Assembly (NCBI GenBank): GCA_942493375.1
Contig: OW818698.1
Span: forward strand, 8,134,537 to 8,198,536
DNA from: G942493375 sp942493375
GTDB taxonomy: Bacteria > Armatimonadota > UBA5829
Direction of reading: 5' to 3'
Length of the DNA stretch: 64,000 nt
Shown: in pieces, positions 17,086-28,300 of the stretch
Layout of the letters: each line of letters starts with the position of its first letter
How positions within the stretch are numbered: position 1 is the stretch's first letter
Translations under genes and position numbers: made by a program
Notes under the pieces: generated by a model
What the model saw: the letters and a program-made list of their open reading frames with translations, nothing else
Databases searched by the model: none
Told to the model about the DNA's origin: nothing

Positions 17086-17535
17086 CTAGATATCCGGTGG
17101 AGGTGGCGGATTTACTCCGCCTGCTGCCGGCACACTGAATGCGGCAGTTGTGGTTTCGGTAACGTTTCCGCCGGTGTCCTGGGCCCAGACGTGTATCGAG
17201 TATGACTGAATTTCGTCCGTAGCGTTTCCGGCGACTGTGATATTGGTTGCGCCGTATTCTGAACCGCTTGCAGCAGTCAGCCAGACAATTGGGGATGCGG
17301 TTCCGTCCTTTACCAAGTTAGCGAATACCCGGGACACTCCAGCATTGTCCTGAACCGTAGCACGCAGCCCTATTTTACCTCCATTGAAGTCAAAACCAGC
17401 TGGCAGGTCGGCGTGAACACCTGCGATGGTCGGAGGAGTAATATCCGTCTTCCCTCCCCCACCACACCCGGTGACCCAAAACATCCCCAGGGCTGCTATC
17501 AACCCTATCGATAGTTTGTATTTGAGATAACTCAT
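17086..17535 (-). CDS. Small lipoprotein with Ig-like fold
   Basis: From the ATG at 17535, with AAAGGG upstream, the protein has 149 residues. It has a signal peptide with lipobox (LGMFWVTGC) and a Gly-rich linker (GGGGK). The body (residues about 30-135) resembles a bacterial Ig-like/cadherin-like strand repeat: LRATVQDNAGVSRVFANL ... YSIHVWAQDTGGNVTET, with the NAG/GN turns typical of such domains. It ends in a Pro-rich tail (VNPPPPPDI). An in-frame start at 17577 lacks a suitable SD. It lies just downstream of a giant surface protein that also ends in Ig-like modules, so both may act at the surface. Function unknown. Confidence 0.75.
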   Translation of the reverse strand: MSYLKYKLSIGLIAALGMFWVTGCGGGGKTDITPPTIAGVHADLPAGFDFNGGKIGLRATVQDNAGVSRVFANLVKDGTASPIVWLTAASGSEYGATNITVAGNATDEIQSYSIHVWAQDTGGNVTETTTAAFSVPAAGGVNPPPPPDI

Positions 17536-17618
17536 AATATTGCACCCTTTCATTTTCCAATAGGCATGATATGCCATAATTTTATTATGTAACAGCTCAG
17601 TGTTAATGTGTAATATAG

Positions 17619-17677
17619 TAAATTTCCGTTCGTCCTGAGTAGCGCAACGCGCGTATCGAAGGATGGATGGAAATTTA
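17619..17677. repeat. Palindromic element ('CGTCCTGAG..CGAAGGATG' family)
   Basis: TAAATTTCC at 17619-17627 pairs with GGAAATTTA at 17669-17677; the centre carries CGTCCTGAG...TCGAAGGATG, the same core as 34923-34964. It lies between the ends of the giant gene and the lipoprotein start. Confidence 0.7.
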
Positions 17678-17711
17678 CTCTCAAATACTGAACTGTAACA
17701 TTATTATAGTA

Positions 17712-20700
17712 CTATGGTGTCGGCAGCACCAGATCGCATTCGGTGATGGCCTTTATCCAGTAGCCCAACCACGGTTCAAGTGCACCGTGTGCTTCTGTAA
17801 TGATATCGGTGTCATAGACCAGGTAGTATTTACCCTGAACACTATCCCAGCCCCAGCACCAACTGTTGACAAGAGTCGATGCATTCAGAAGGGACATAGA
17901 CAGACTACCAGTCTCAACCTGAATAGTATTGAGGTCCCATATGACTGGATTTATATAAGGAGTCCCTATCAGGTTCCAACCAGGATACAAGTGCACTTTC
18001 ATCGGCTTGTTCTGCGCAGGCACCAGGCCAAGCGGTATTGCGTGTTCAGCTTCGAACCTTGCCCAGAATCCTCGTCCGATGGTAGACTCCCTTGGCACGA
18101 ACCATGACTCGTTCTGGGTAGACGCATATTGTGCATATTTCGATTTCACAGGATCCCAGGAAGTCCAGCTGTTTCCAGCAAACCCGACAACCACCTTAGG
18201 GTCGATCAGATCAGGAATGATCGGTAGAGAGACCATAGCCAGCCCATTCCAACTTTGATCAGGTGATGCATCAACGACGTTCACCGACAGAGATAAGTAT
18301 CCCCTATTCCCTGCATTATCCGTTGCGGTTATGTCTATAGTGTTCACACCATCAACAAGAGTCAGATTCGCGAATTCCCAGTAATATATGCTGCTGCTGG
18401 ATGTAGGTGATGCACTATTAACTGAATAACTCAGCGCAGCGACACCGCTTGGATCAGTAGCAGTGCCCCTCAAAGTCAGCGAAGTTCCATTCCTGGTAAA
18501 TGTTGTAGATGAAGTCGGGAATGTAAGAGCAAGTATCGGGCCATCAATATCATATACCACACTGTTATCTGTGCTGGTAGAAGCAGTGTTGCCATTTCCT
18601 GCAGCGTCATGTGCTGCTTCAGCAGGTATAGACACAGTCAGTGTCCCGGACTTAGTCATACCAACCACCGAAACAGCATAATACATCTTGTCATTAGTAG
18701 GATTGGATATATATGTCGATGCAGCTCCAGTTGTGCCACCCAGTGTAATGTCGCTTTCCCCAAAATCCCTTACCGGCTCACTAAACTGCACCACAAAGTT
18801 GATAGGAGTAACACTTGTTGGATCAACCTGAGCGCTGGCTTGGTTTATAGTCACAGCCGGAGCGCTAGTGTCGGGTTTTATGTAGCTTACCGCGTTGTCA
18901 TAATTGGTTGACGCCGTGTTTCCTGCGCCATCTGCATTGTGAGCAACACCAGAGGGGATACTGACTATAACACTACCACTGGAAGTCATTCCGCTCAATG
19001 AAACAGTAAATGTCTTCTGATCTCCATTGGAGTTGGATAACGCAATCGTTGTTGCACCTGCCGTCCCGCTGAGACTGACATCATCGATAGTAAAATCGGC
19101 TACCGGTTCACTGAAAGTCACACGGAATCTGATAGGTGAGATACTGGTTGGATTCTGCTGACTGGCATCCATATCAACAGTAACCGAAGGCCCCCCAATT
19201 GCATAAAGCTTACCGTCCATAGATGCAACATATATCATTCCATTGGAGCCAATCGCAGGAGATGATATAACAGCGCCACCCGTATCATACTTCCACTTCA
19301 ACAGACCATCCGGATTGATTGCATATATCTTGTTATCTTTCGAACCTATATAAATCGTCCCATCGGAATCAATAGCAGGTGAAGAACCAATACCACTGTC
19401 TGTTTCATACTCCCACTTTTTAGTTCCATCGGAACTAATTGCATAGAGCTTATGACCTTCGGAACCGATGTAGACAGTTCCATCGATACCGATTGCGGGT
19501 GAGGAGTTGATCGGATTACCGATATTATAATCCCACTTCTTTGAACCGTCAGGATTTATCGCATATACTTTACCGTCAGCCGACCCCACATAGACAGTAC
19601 CATCTGAAGCAATTGCAGGAGATGATACAATAACACCCTCCGTTCTAAATGCCCACCTCTTTGAACCATACGAATTGATGGCATAGACATTATAGTCGGA
19701 TGATCCAACATATACCGCACCATCGGATCCAATGGCAGGAGATGAACTTATGGCGCCATTTGTAACAAACGCCCATTCCTTTGAACCATCAGGATTAATG
19801 GCATAGAGCTTCTTGTCATTCGAACCTATATATATTGTCCCGTCTGAAGATATCACTGGTGAAGAGAAGAGTTCACCGCCCGTTGCAAACGTCCACCTCT
19901 CTGATCCATCAGGATATATAGCATACAATTTCTTGTCGCTTGACCCAACATAAACCGTTCCGTTGAGTCCAACCGCTGGCGAAGAAACCACTTCACCCGC
20001 TGTGATAATCTCCCATTTCATGGAACCATCAGGATTGATAGCATATATATTATTGTCATTTGAACCAACATAAACTGTCCCGTCCGATCCTATGGCTGGA
20101 GAGGATTGAATTCCACCTCCAGTATCAACCCCCCATCGCTTGGTGGGAGAATCAGGACCTGCATGCGGACTTCGGCCGGTGTGATGAATGTCATGCCCAA
20201 ACATATGCCATTCGCTGATTGTTGATGTCCAGTTGACATTGAAACCATTCTCAAGCTTACCAGATCGCGTATCCGGGTTTGTAACCACAACACTCCAGGG
20301 TCCTGGTTCTTTACCATTCAAATCGAATGCACACGAAATTTTCGAAGCACTCACAACTGTAACATCAGTCGCAACAATATCATTCTGCCTGGGTCTGATG
20401 AGTTTAACAGTTGCACCAGTCAAGAATCCTGTACCGGCAAGATCCGTAATGCTGACTGATCCTGGGTTCATGCCTGTATTGGGTGTAATACCGGTAACCG
20501 TGGGGTAAGGATTATATACTTTAAATGCATTATAAAGCGTGCCATATTGATCATCAGGATTTGTAACCTCAACATCCCAATTACCTGTTGCTATACCAGT
20601 CAAATCAAATGTACAGGTAATCTTCGAATCACCTACCACGGTAGTATAATAGGCAACAATAGAATCCTCGCCTGACTTCCTCAGCCTAACTACAGCGCCT

Positions 20701-23700
20701 GGCACGAATCCTTTCCCGGAGAGGTACGTAATATCAGTTGTGCCGGAGTTTAATCCGTTATCGGGTGTGATGCTGGTGAGTGTAGGTGTTGGATATACTA
20801 TATCGAACCCATCTGCAAGCATCCCGGATTTTCCATCCGGATTAGTAACAACAACATTCCATCGACCTGTTTTAGCATTATTAAGGTCAAACACGCAAGA
20901 AATCTCCGAGGAGTTTACTACAACAACGCCAATTGCTACAATATCATTCTGTCCGAGTTTTGTCAGCTTTATGGTTGCATCTGAGATAAAACCCGTCCCG
21001 TAAATGTGAGAACTGATCACTTCGTTTGTGGCGAATACAGCATTAGGCATAATGTTTGTGACTGTGGGTGCAGGAGATTCTATAAAAAGTCCAGCTGGAA
21101 GGGTTCCCAATCTAGCGTCAGGATTTGTTACAACTACGTTCCATGTGCCTAACTCTCGTCCATTTAAATCGAACGTACAAGTGATTTTTGCAGAACTAAC
21201 AACTCTGACATCAAATGCAATTATATCGTTCTGTCCTGATTTGGTAAGTTTGACAGTTGCACCAGTCAAGAACCCTGTACCGGTAAGCTCTGTGATGTTG
21301 AGTGAGCCTGAGTTCACGCCTGTATTTGGGGTAATACCGGTGACCGTTGGAAAAGGATTATATATTGTAAATGCATTCGCAAGCGTTGCAAATTGACCAT
21401 CAGGATTTGTAACTTCAACATCCCACACACCTGTTGCCAAGCCAGTCAAATCAAATGTGCAGGTGATCTTCGTAGAACTCACTACTGTGGTATAGTAGGC
21501 AACAATGGTATCTTTGCCTGACTTCTTCAACCTTACTACAGCGCCTGCTGCAAATCCTGTTCCTGAGATGTTTGTAATGTTTGCTGTACCGGAGTTTAGG
21601 GCATTATCGGGTGTGATACCGGTAACCCTAACAGAAGAATTAATACCAAATCCATCGATGAGTGTCCCGGATTTCATATCTGGGTTTGTAACAACGACAT
21701 TCCAGGAACCTATGTCATGGACATCAAAAGCAAATTTGCACGTGATCTTCGTAGAATTGACCACACTGATATCAGTTGCAGTAATATCGCGCATCCCGGA
21801 CTTGGCTAGTTTTACTGTAGCACCAGACAAGAATCCTGTGCCAGAGAGGTTAGTGATAGTCACCGGTTCCATTACCAGAGAGTTATTCGGAGAAATAGCA
21901 GTAACTGTAGGCGCAGGAGCTTCAATAGTAAATCCACCAGAAAGAGTTCCGGAATTATTATCAAGGTTTGTCACAACCACATTCCATGCACCTAACTCGC
22001 ATCCAGTCAAATCGAATGTGCAAGTGATTTTCGAGGAACTAAGAACACTGACATCACTTGCAACAATATCGCTCTGTCCTGACTTGGTGAGCTTAACGGT
22101 AGCATCGTGCAAGAATCCTGTACCAGCAAGCTTTGTAATACTGACTGAGCCAGTGTTCAGTGCTTTGACTGGGTTTATGCTAGCTACAGTAGGCGCAGGA
22201 GTGTATATATTGAAACCATCTATGAGTGTAGCTGAAGTAGTGTCGAGATTCGTAACAACCAGATTCCAATCGCCTATTTGTTTCCCAACAAGGTCAAAAT
22301 ATCCGCAAATCTTGGTTGAGTCATACCACGTGATATCATGCATTACTATATCGTTCTGCCCGGACTTCGTTAGCTTGATTGTTGCAGAATACATAAATCC
22401 GGTTCCATATATGTAAGTGCCAACAGTTCCCACATTGTGTCCACTGGCAGGTAGTACACTCGTAAGAGTAACTACAGGCGTAGGCGTGTCGCCTTGTCCG
22501 ATTGCATAGAGCTTGTTATCATCCGATCCTACATAAATAGTTCCATCTGAACTTATGGTCGGAGTAGAGATCACCGGCCCTCCAGTCACGAAGACCCACT
22601 TGATTGAACCATCAGGATTTATTGCATATAGCCTATTATTGTATGACCCAACATAAATCGTTCCGCTAGAATCAATGGAAGGGGAGGAATATATTATATC
22701 TCCTGTTGTAAACTCCCATTTTTTCGAACCATCAGGATTAATAGCATACAATTTACTGTCGCGTGAACCAACATATATTGTTCCATCAACACCAATGGCA
22801 GGAGAAGAGGATATAATGTCACCTGTTGTAAATTCCCAATACTTGGAACCATCCGGATTAACTGCATAAAGCTTATGATCATTTGATCCTACATAGATCG
22901 TTCCATCATCTCCAATCGCAGGGGAGGAGGCTACTCCACCCACTGTACTATACTCCCATTTCTCAGAACCGTCTGCATTTATTGCATATAGCTTGCTGTC
23001 AGCGCCTACATAAATAGTGCCGTCGGATCCTAACGCAGGGGAACTATATATATAACCGTCGGTTGTGTAATGCCATTTTTGGGATCCATCAGAATTGATC
23101 GCGTATAAATTGGTGTCTTCACAACCAACATATATCGTCCCGTCATTACCAAATACAGGTGAGGAAGAGACTGCGCCATTCGTCATAAACTCCCATTTAT
23201 TTGTGCAATCTGCATTAAGGGCATAAAGTCGATTGTTGCTCGAACCTATATAAACTGTACCATCGGAAGCAATTGCTGGGGAAGATGAAGAACAACCTAT
23301 TACGGCTTTCCATTTCTTTGTGCCATCAGGATCAAGTGCAAATATTCTACCGTCAGATGATGGTGCGTAGATCGTACCATCACGACCAATCGATGGTGAC
23401 GACCTTACTTCAGTCCATGTTGTATAAGTCCACTTTAATGCCGGTATACTCGGTCCTACATACGGACTCCTACGCGTATGCTTAGCATCATGACCAAACA
23501 TACACCATTCGTCAGAAAGAACTACTGGGTTTATAGTAAACCCTTTCTTAAGCACTCCGGTTTTAGAGTTGGGATTCTCAACTACGACATCCCAAGCGCC
23601 TTTCACTCTACCATCAACATCGAATCTACAGGTAATTTTAGTCGAATTCACAACTGTAATATCGGTGGCGTTAATACTGGTCTGCCCAGACTTTGTCAAC

Positions 23701-24944
23701 TTCACTGAAGCACCATTTTCAAATCTCATTCCAGATATATCTGTAATGTTAACTGAACCTGTGTTCAGTGTATTGTTGGGTGTGATGCTGTTAACAACAA
23801 GCACCAAATCTTCTCCAGGACCGATGGCGTAAAGGTTCTTATCACAAGATCCAAAGTAAACCGTTCCATCAGTCCCAATTGCAGGAGAAGAGTCCACACT
23901 CATTCCTGTTTCATACTCCCACTTTTTCGAACCATCAGGATTGATTGCATAAAGGCTGCAATCGGCAGATCCTATATAGACAGTGCCTTTGCTGTCTATT
24001 GCGGGACTGGTCCATACATAACTCTTCGTTGGAAACTCCCACTTCTTTGAACCATCCGGATTTACTGCATAAAGTTTATAGTCATTTGACCCTACATATA
24101 TGGTTCCATCAGATCCAACGGATGGGGAGCGTGAAATGTCTCCACCCGTAACAAACTCCCACTTTTTGGAACCGTCGGGATTGATTGCATAGAGCCGAGT
24201 GTCCGCTGACCCCACATATACTGTTCCGTCAGATCCAACGGTAGGAGAAGATACCCCATAACTCCCCACTGTATACGACCATTTTGTAGAGCCATCTGGA
24301 TTGATCGCATTGAGCTTATTGTCATCCGATCCAACATATATTGTACCGTCCAAGCCAATAGCTGGAGACGAACGCATACCATATTTTGTTAAATATTCCC
24401 ACTTTTTCGAACCATCCGGATTGATTGCATATAACTTTGCATCCCCTGATCCTACATAGATCGTTCCGTCAGAACTTATTGCAGGCGAGGAACCAAATGA
24501 TGCACCTATCGCAATGTCCCATCGCTTTTTTCCATCAGCATTAATTGCATATAGTTTGCCATCGCCGGATGCTAGATATATCGTGCCATCAGAAGCAATT
24601 GCAGGGGAGGAGTGCCCTAACGCACCGATTGCAGTACCCCATTGCTTTGAGCCATCGGGATTTATCGCATATAGTTTGCCGTCATCTGATGCTACATAAA
24701 TGGTCCCATCAGATCCAATCGCGGGAGAAGAATAAACATATCCACCTGTTGTATATTTCCACTTAACTGCAGCTGTGTCTGGTCCTTTAAACGGGCTCCG
24801 CCCCGTATGCTGTGGGTCGTGCCCAAACATCCACCAGTCCCCACGGCCTGCATTGGCAGGGGATTGGCTAAGAGGGAATAGTACTGCGACCAATGCAAAA
24901 AGAAGTATGAGGTTTTGCAAAATAGATTTCGAACGATATTTCAA
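17712..24944 (-). CDS. Giant secreted PQQ-propeller/IPT/Ig surface protein
   Basis: The 2,410-residue protein starts with a signal peptide (LILLFALVAVLFPLSQSPANA). It has three PQQ-type propellers at about 45-378, 478-818 and 1560-1905. Each opens with a W-x-MFGHDxxHTGRSP-like motif and has eight blades of 40 residues (SSPAIGSDGTIYVGS ... LYAINPDGSKKW). One IPT/TIG module joins propellers 1 and 2, and eight IPT modules join 2 and 3. Three Ig-like domains (about 1905-2205) and a C-terminal domain of about 205 residues (SWNGLAMVSLPIIPD ... EPWLGYWIKA) end the chain. The start is TTG with AGGTG six bases upstream. No enzyme residues are visible; the role is presumably binding of polysaccharide or partner cells. 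It is a paralogue of the next gene. Blade repeats are near-identical at DNA level, so copy number could vary. Confidence 0.93.
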   Translation of the reverse strand: MKYRSKSILQNLILLFALVAVLFPLSQSPANAGRGDWWMFGHDPQHTGRSPFKGPDTAAVKWKYTTGGYVYSSPAIGSDGTIYVASDDGKLYAINPDGSKQWGTAIGALGHSSPAIASDGTIYLASGDGKLYAINADGKKRWDIAIGASFGSSPAISSDGTIYVGSGDAKLYAINPDGSKKWEYLTKYGMRSSPAIGLDGTIYVGSDDNKLNAINPDGSTKWSYTVGSYGVSSPTVGSDGTVYVGSADTRLYAINPDGSKKWEFVTGGDISRSPSVGSDGTIYVGSNDYKLYAVNPDGSKKWEFPTKSYVWTSPAIDSKGTVYIGSADCSLYAINPDGSKKWEYETGMSVDSSPAIGTDGTVYFGSCDKNLYAIGPGEDLVLVVNSITPNNTLNTGSVNITDISGMRFENGASVKLTKSGQTSINATDITVVNSTKITCRFDVDGRVKGAWDVVVENPNSKTGVLKKGFTINPVVLSDEWCMFGHDAKHTRRSPYVGPSIPALKWTYTTWTEVRSSPSIGRDGTIYAPSSDGRIFALDPDGTKKWKAVIGCSSSSPAIASDGTVYIGSSNNRLYALNADCTNKWEFMTNGAVSSSPVFGNDGTIYVGCEDTNLYAINSDGSQKWHYTTDGYIYSSPALGSDGTIYVGADSKLYAINADGSEKWEYSTVGGVASSPAIGDDGTIYVGSNDHKLYAVNPDGSKYWEFTTGDIISSSPAIGVDGTIYVGSRDSKLYAINPDGSKKWEFTTGDIIYSSPSIDSSGTIYVGSYNNRLYAINPDGSIKWVFVTGGPVISTPTISSDGTIYVGSDDNKLYAIGQGDTPTPVVTLTSVLPASGHNVGTVGTYIYGTGFMYSATIKLTKSGQNDIVMHDITWYDSTKICGYFDLVGKQIGDWNLVVTNLDTTSATLIDGFNIYTPAPTVASINPVKALNTGSVSITKLAGTGFLHDATVKLTKSGQSDIVASDVSVLSSSKITCTFDLTGCELGAWNVVVTNLDNNSGTLSGGFTIEAPAPTVTAISPNNSLVMEPVTITNLSGTGFLSGATVKLAKSGMRDITATDISVVNSTKITCKFAFDVHDIGSWNVVVTNPDMKSGTLIDGFGINSSVRVTGITPDNALNSGTANITNISGTGFAAGAVVRLKKSGKDTIVAYYTTVVSSTKITCTFDLTGLATGVWDVEVTNPDGQFATLANAFTIYNPFPTVTGITPNTGVNSGSLNITELTGTGFLTGATVKLTKSGQNDIIAFDVRVVSSAKITCTFDLNGRELGTWNVVVTNPDARLGTLPAGLFIESPAPTVTNIMPNAVFATNEVISSHIYGTGFISDATIKLTKLGQNDIVAIGVVVVNSSEISCVFDLNNAKTGRWNVVVTNPDGKSGMLADGFDIVYPTPTLTSITPDNGLNSGTTDITYLSGKGFVPGAVVRLRKSGEDSIVAYYTTVVGDSKITCTFDLTGIATGNWDVEVTNPDDQYGTLYNAFKVYNPYPTVTGITPNTGMNPGSVSITDLAGTGFLTGATVKLIRPRQNDIVATDVTVVSASKISCAFDLNGKEPGPWSVVVTNPDTRSGKLENGFNVNWTSTISEWHMFGHDIHHTGRSPHAGPDSPTKRWGVDTGGGIQSSPAIGSDGTVYVGSNDNNIYAINPDGSMKWEIITAGEVVSSPAVGLNGTVYVGSSDKKLYAIYPDGSERWTFATGGELFSSPVISSDGTIYIGSNDKKLYAINPDGSKEWAFVTNGAISSSPAIGSDGAVYVGSSDYNVYAINSYGSKRWAFRTEGVIVSSPAIASDGTVYVGSADGKVYAINPDGSKKWDYNIGNPINSSPAIGIDGTVYIGSEGHKLYAISSDGTKKWEYETDSGIGSSPAIDSDGTIYIGSKDNKIYAINPDGLLKWKYDTGGAVISSPAIGSNGMIYVASMDGKLYAIGGPSVTVDMDASQQNPTSISPIRFRVTFSEPVADFTIDDVSLSGTAGATTIALSNSNGDQKTFTVSLSGMTSSGSVIVSIPSGVAHNADGAGNTASTNYDNAVSYIKPDTSAPAVTINQASAQVDPTSVTPINFVVQFSEPVRDFGESDITLGGTTGAASTYISNPTNDKMYYAVSVVGMTKSGTLTVSIPAEAAHDAAGNGNTASTSTDNSVVYDIDGPILALTFPTSSTTFTRNGTSLTLRGTATDPSGVAALSYSVNSASPTSSSSIYYWEFANLTLVDGVNTIDITATDNAGNRGYLSLSVNVVDASPDQSWNGLAMVSLPIIPDLIDPKVVVGFAGNSWTSWDPVKSKYAQYASTQNESWFVPRESTIGRGFWARFEAEHAIPLGLVPAQNKPMKVHLYPGWNLIGTPYINPVIWDLNTIQVETGSLSMSLLNASTLVNSWCWGWDSVQGKYYLVYDTDIITEAHGALEPWLGYWIKAITECDLVLPTP

Positions 24945-25310
24945 TATAACACCTGATAAATATGCCCATCTCTAGTCGCATACTGTTGATAAAACACTCT
25001 TTATAAATGCGGTAAAGGGGTAGAGATTGGGCAATGATATGATTTCAACTATAGCTAAGTCAACGAATGAATCTCTAGAATGGTAACACACTACCTCACA
25101 AAAGTCGAGAAATGTTTGATCTAATATTTATGCGCACGGGACATAGAGCTGTCCAAATAGTCGATAGCACACCTTTATCGCCGAACAATCAGCAAATATC
25201 ACATGATTTGCTTCACACAAATCACATACAATGTATTGTTGCACACATTTACAACTCATACCACGCAGTCTGTAGATTCTTGGATACACTAGACAATGTT
25301 TCACGAAAAC
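24945..25310. other. AT-rich spacer between the two giant genes; nothing coding seen
   Basis: No supported gene. A segment around 25060-25105 (GAATGAATCTC...GTAACACACTACCTC) loosely resembles 31540-31600, upstream of the paralogue, as expected if the gene was duplicated with its promoter region. Confidence 0.5.
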
Positions 25311-25347
25311 TGAGAAATGGGACAGATTTTACCTGTCCCATTTCTCA
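25311..25347 (-). terminator. 15-base perfect hairpin after the second giant gene
   Basis: TGAGAAATGGGACAG pairs exactly with its complement at 25333-25347 around a seven-base loop, 14 bases after the stop codon. On the minus strand it is followed by GTTTTCG, a weak T-run. Confidence 0.8.
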
Positions 25348-25361
25348 GCATCACTTGTCAC

Positions 25362-28300
25362 TCATGGCGTCGGCAGCACCAGATCACATTCAGCTTTGGC
25401 CTTTATCCAGTACCCCAGCCAGGGCTCCAGTGTACCACGGGCAGATGGGATGAGTTCGGGGTTGTAGACCAGGTAGTATTTTTCATCTACACTGTCCCAC
25501 CCCCAGCACCAACTGTTGACGATATTTGATGCATTAGCCAGAGACATAGTCTGTCCACCTGATTCAACCTGGATGCTATTTAGATCCCACGTGATCGGAT
25601 TTATATAAGGAATCCCTATCAGGTTCCAACCGGGATACAGGTGGATTTTTCTTGTTTTATTCTGCGGTGGCACTAGACCAATCGGGGAGACCGGCTCGGA
25701 GTCAAACCTGGCCCAGAATCCTCGACCGATGGTAGACTCCCTGGGCACGAACCAGGACTCATTTTGAGTGGTTGCATAGACAGTGTATTCCGATTTAGAT
25801 GGGTTCCAGGACGTCCATCCACTGCCGGCAAATCCGACAACAGGTTTGGGATCGATATCATCCGGAATTATCGGCAGAGAGACCATAGCCAGTCCGTTCC
25901 AAGCTTCACCAGGAGACGCATCAATAACATTTACCGCCAGATACAATACTGAAGTATTCCCGGCATTGTCCGTTGCATTTACTGCAATAATGTTAGCCAC
26001 ATTCGGAAGAGTCAGATCAGCAGTTTCCCAGAGAGTTGTTCCGGTGCAGGATGTAACTTCACCATCAATTACAGAACAACTCACCTCTGCCACTCCCCCA
26101 GTATCAGAAGCAGTACCCCTCAAGGTCAGAGTATTGCCGTTTCTGGTGAAGTTAGTAGCCGATGTCGGGAACTTAAGAGCAATCACAGGTCCATCAACAT
26201 CATATGTAACAGTGTTATCAGTGCTGGTTGAAGCTGTATTCCCGTTGTCGGACTCATCGTGAGCGATTCCGGCAGGTATAGAGACAGTCAATGTACCGGA
26301 CTTGCTCATCCCGGTTACGGAAACTGCATAGTGCATCTTATCGCCACTGGGATTCGTGATCGATGCAGCAGTAGCTCCCGATGTGCCGCCCAGGGTTATG
26401 CCATTAGCATCGAAATCAAACACAGGTTTACTGAACAGGACCGTAAAATTGATAGGAGATCTGTTAGTAGGATCTGCCTGATCCGATGCCTGGTTGATAG
26501 TCACGGTAGGGGGAGTCGCGTTGTGGTAGAATACTGAATTATCGTAATTGATCGATGCCCCATTTCCTGCACCATTTGCATCGTGAGCAGCACCAGCAGG
26601 GATTGCCACTATCACAGTGCCATCATGCACCATACCACTCACTGATATAGTAAACGTAGTGTTGCCATTGCTTGGGTTCGATATCTGAATATCAGCAGCT
26701 CCGGCTGTACCACTTAGGACGACTCCATCAGCAGTAAATCCAGTCACTGGTTTGCTGAAGACTGCTGTGAACTTTATGGTTGGGCTGCTGGTGGGGTCTT
26801 CCTGGCTAGAGTCTTTATCAACAGTAACCGTAGTTCCACCAATTGCATAGACCTTGCCATCAATGCAACCAACATAGATCACTCCGTCGGAACCTATTGT
26901 GGGAGAGGACTCTATAGAGTCTCCGGCTACAAACTCCCATTTTTTCGAGCCATCGGGATTCATCGCGTACAATCTGCAATCATCCGATCCTACATAAATT
27001 ACCCCGCTTGAATCAATTGCCGCTGAAGAATAAACACCGCCATCAAATGTATACTTCCACTTCATCGTGCCATCGAGGTTAATCGCATAAAATGCCCCAT
27101 CTTGCGAACCGATATATACAGTGCCATTGCTGCTGATTGCTGGAGAGGACTGTATATTACTATATGTTGCAAACCACCATTTACTACAACCATCTGGGGT
27201 AATAGCGTAGAGACCATCATATGCTCCGACATAAATAATCCCATCAGAAGCGATTGATGGGGATGATGTGATTGGACCCCCTGTTGAAAAGCTCCATTTC
27301 TGTATGCCATTTGCATCAATTGCATAGAGATAGTTATCCGCCGATCCCACATATATAGTTCCATCAGATCCGATAGCAGGAGAGGATTGTATACCTCCAC
27401 CTGTAGCAAACTCCCATTTCTCTGAACCATCCGGATTAATAGCATATAGCTTCGTGTCGTCCGATCCGATGTATATTGTTCCATCAGCGGAGATAGTGGG
27501 AGAGGAAAGCACCGTACTGCCAGTTACAAACGACCACTTCTCCGACCCATCAGGATTTAGAGCATACAGTTTATTATCATATGAACCAACATAGACAGTT
27601 CCATCGGGAGCAATTGCTGGAGATGAGAACACGGCATTCTCAGCAGCAAACTCCCACTTCCTGGAACCATCAGGATTTATGGCGTAGAACTTATTGTCGA
27701 ATGAACCGACATAGATTGTCCCATCTGAACCTATTGCTGGAGAAGACTGTACGGCAATAGATGTTTCAAACTCCCACAGCTTCGTCGGAGAGTCAGGACC
27801 AGCGAACGGACTACGGCCTGTGTGGCGAATATCGTGGCGGAACATTCTCCATTCACCTACCGGTGGAACCCAATTTACAACAAACCCATTCTCGAGTGCA
27901 CCTGATAATCCATCCTGGTTTGTGACTACAACAGTCCAGGCACCAGACTCCTTACCATTTAAATCGAATACGCAAGTTATATCCGTCGAACCAATTATGG
28001 AAACAGTAGAAGCAACAATGTCATTCTGCCCGGATTTTGTGAGTTTCACAGTGGCATCGGGCAAGAAGCCAGAGCCTGAAAGTTGAGTAATGCCAACTAG
28101 ACCTGTATTAAGTGCATTATCAGGTGTGATACTGGTAACCTTGGGAGAAAGGTCATCAACTATAAAAGCTTCCCAAAGCATACCTGCCTGGTCGTCAGTA
28201 TTTGTAACTTCAACATACCATTCACCTGTATCCAGGCCAGTCAGATCAAATTCACAGGTAATTTTCGTAGAATCAACAACAATGACATTCGTAGCTTCAA

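Noticed and set aside
21505..22416. 303-codon plus-strand frame inside the giant gene
   Set aside because: It is the antisense of the repeated IPT modules. Its own apparent repeats only mirror those modules.
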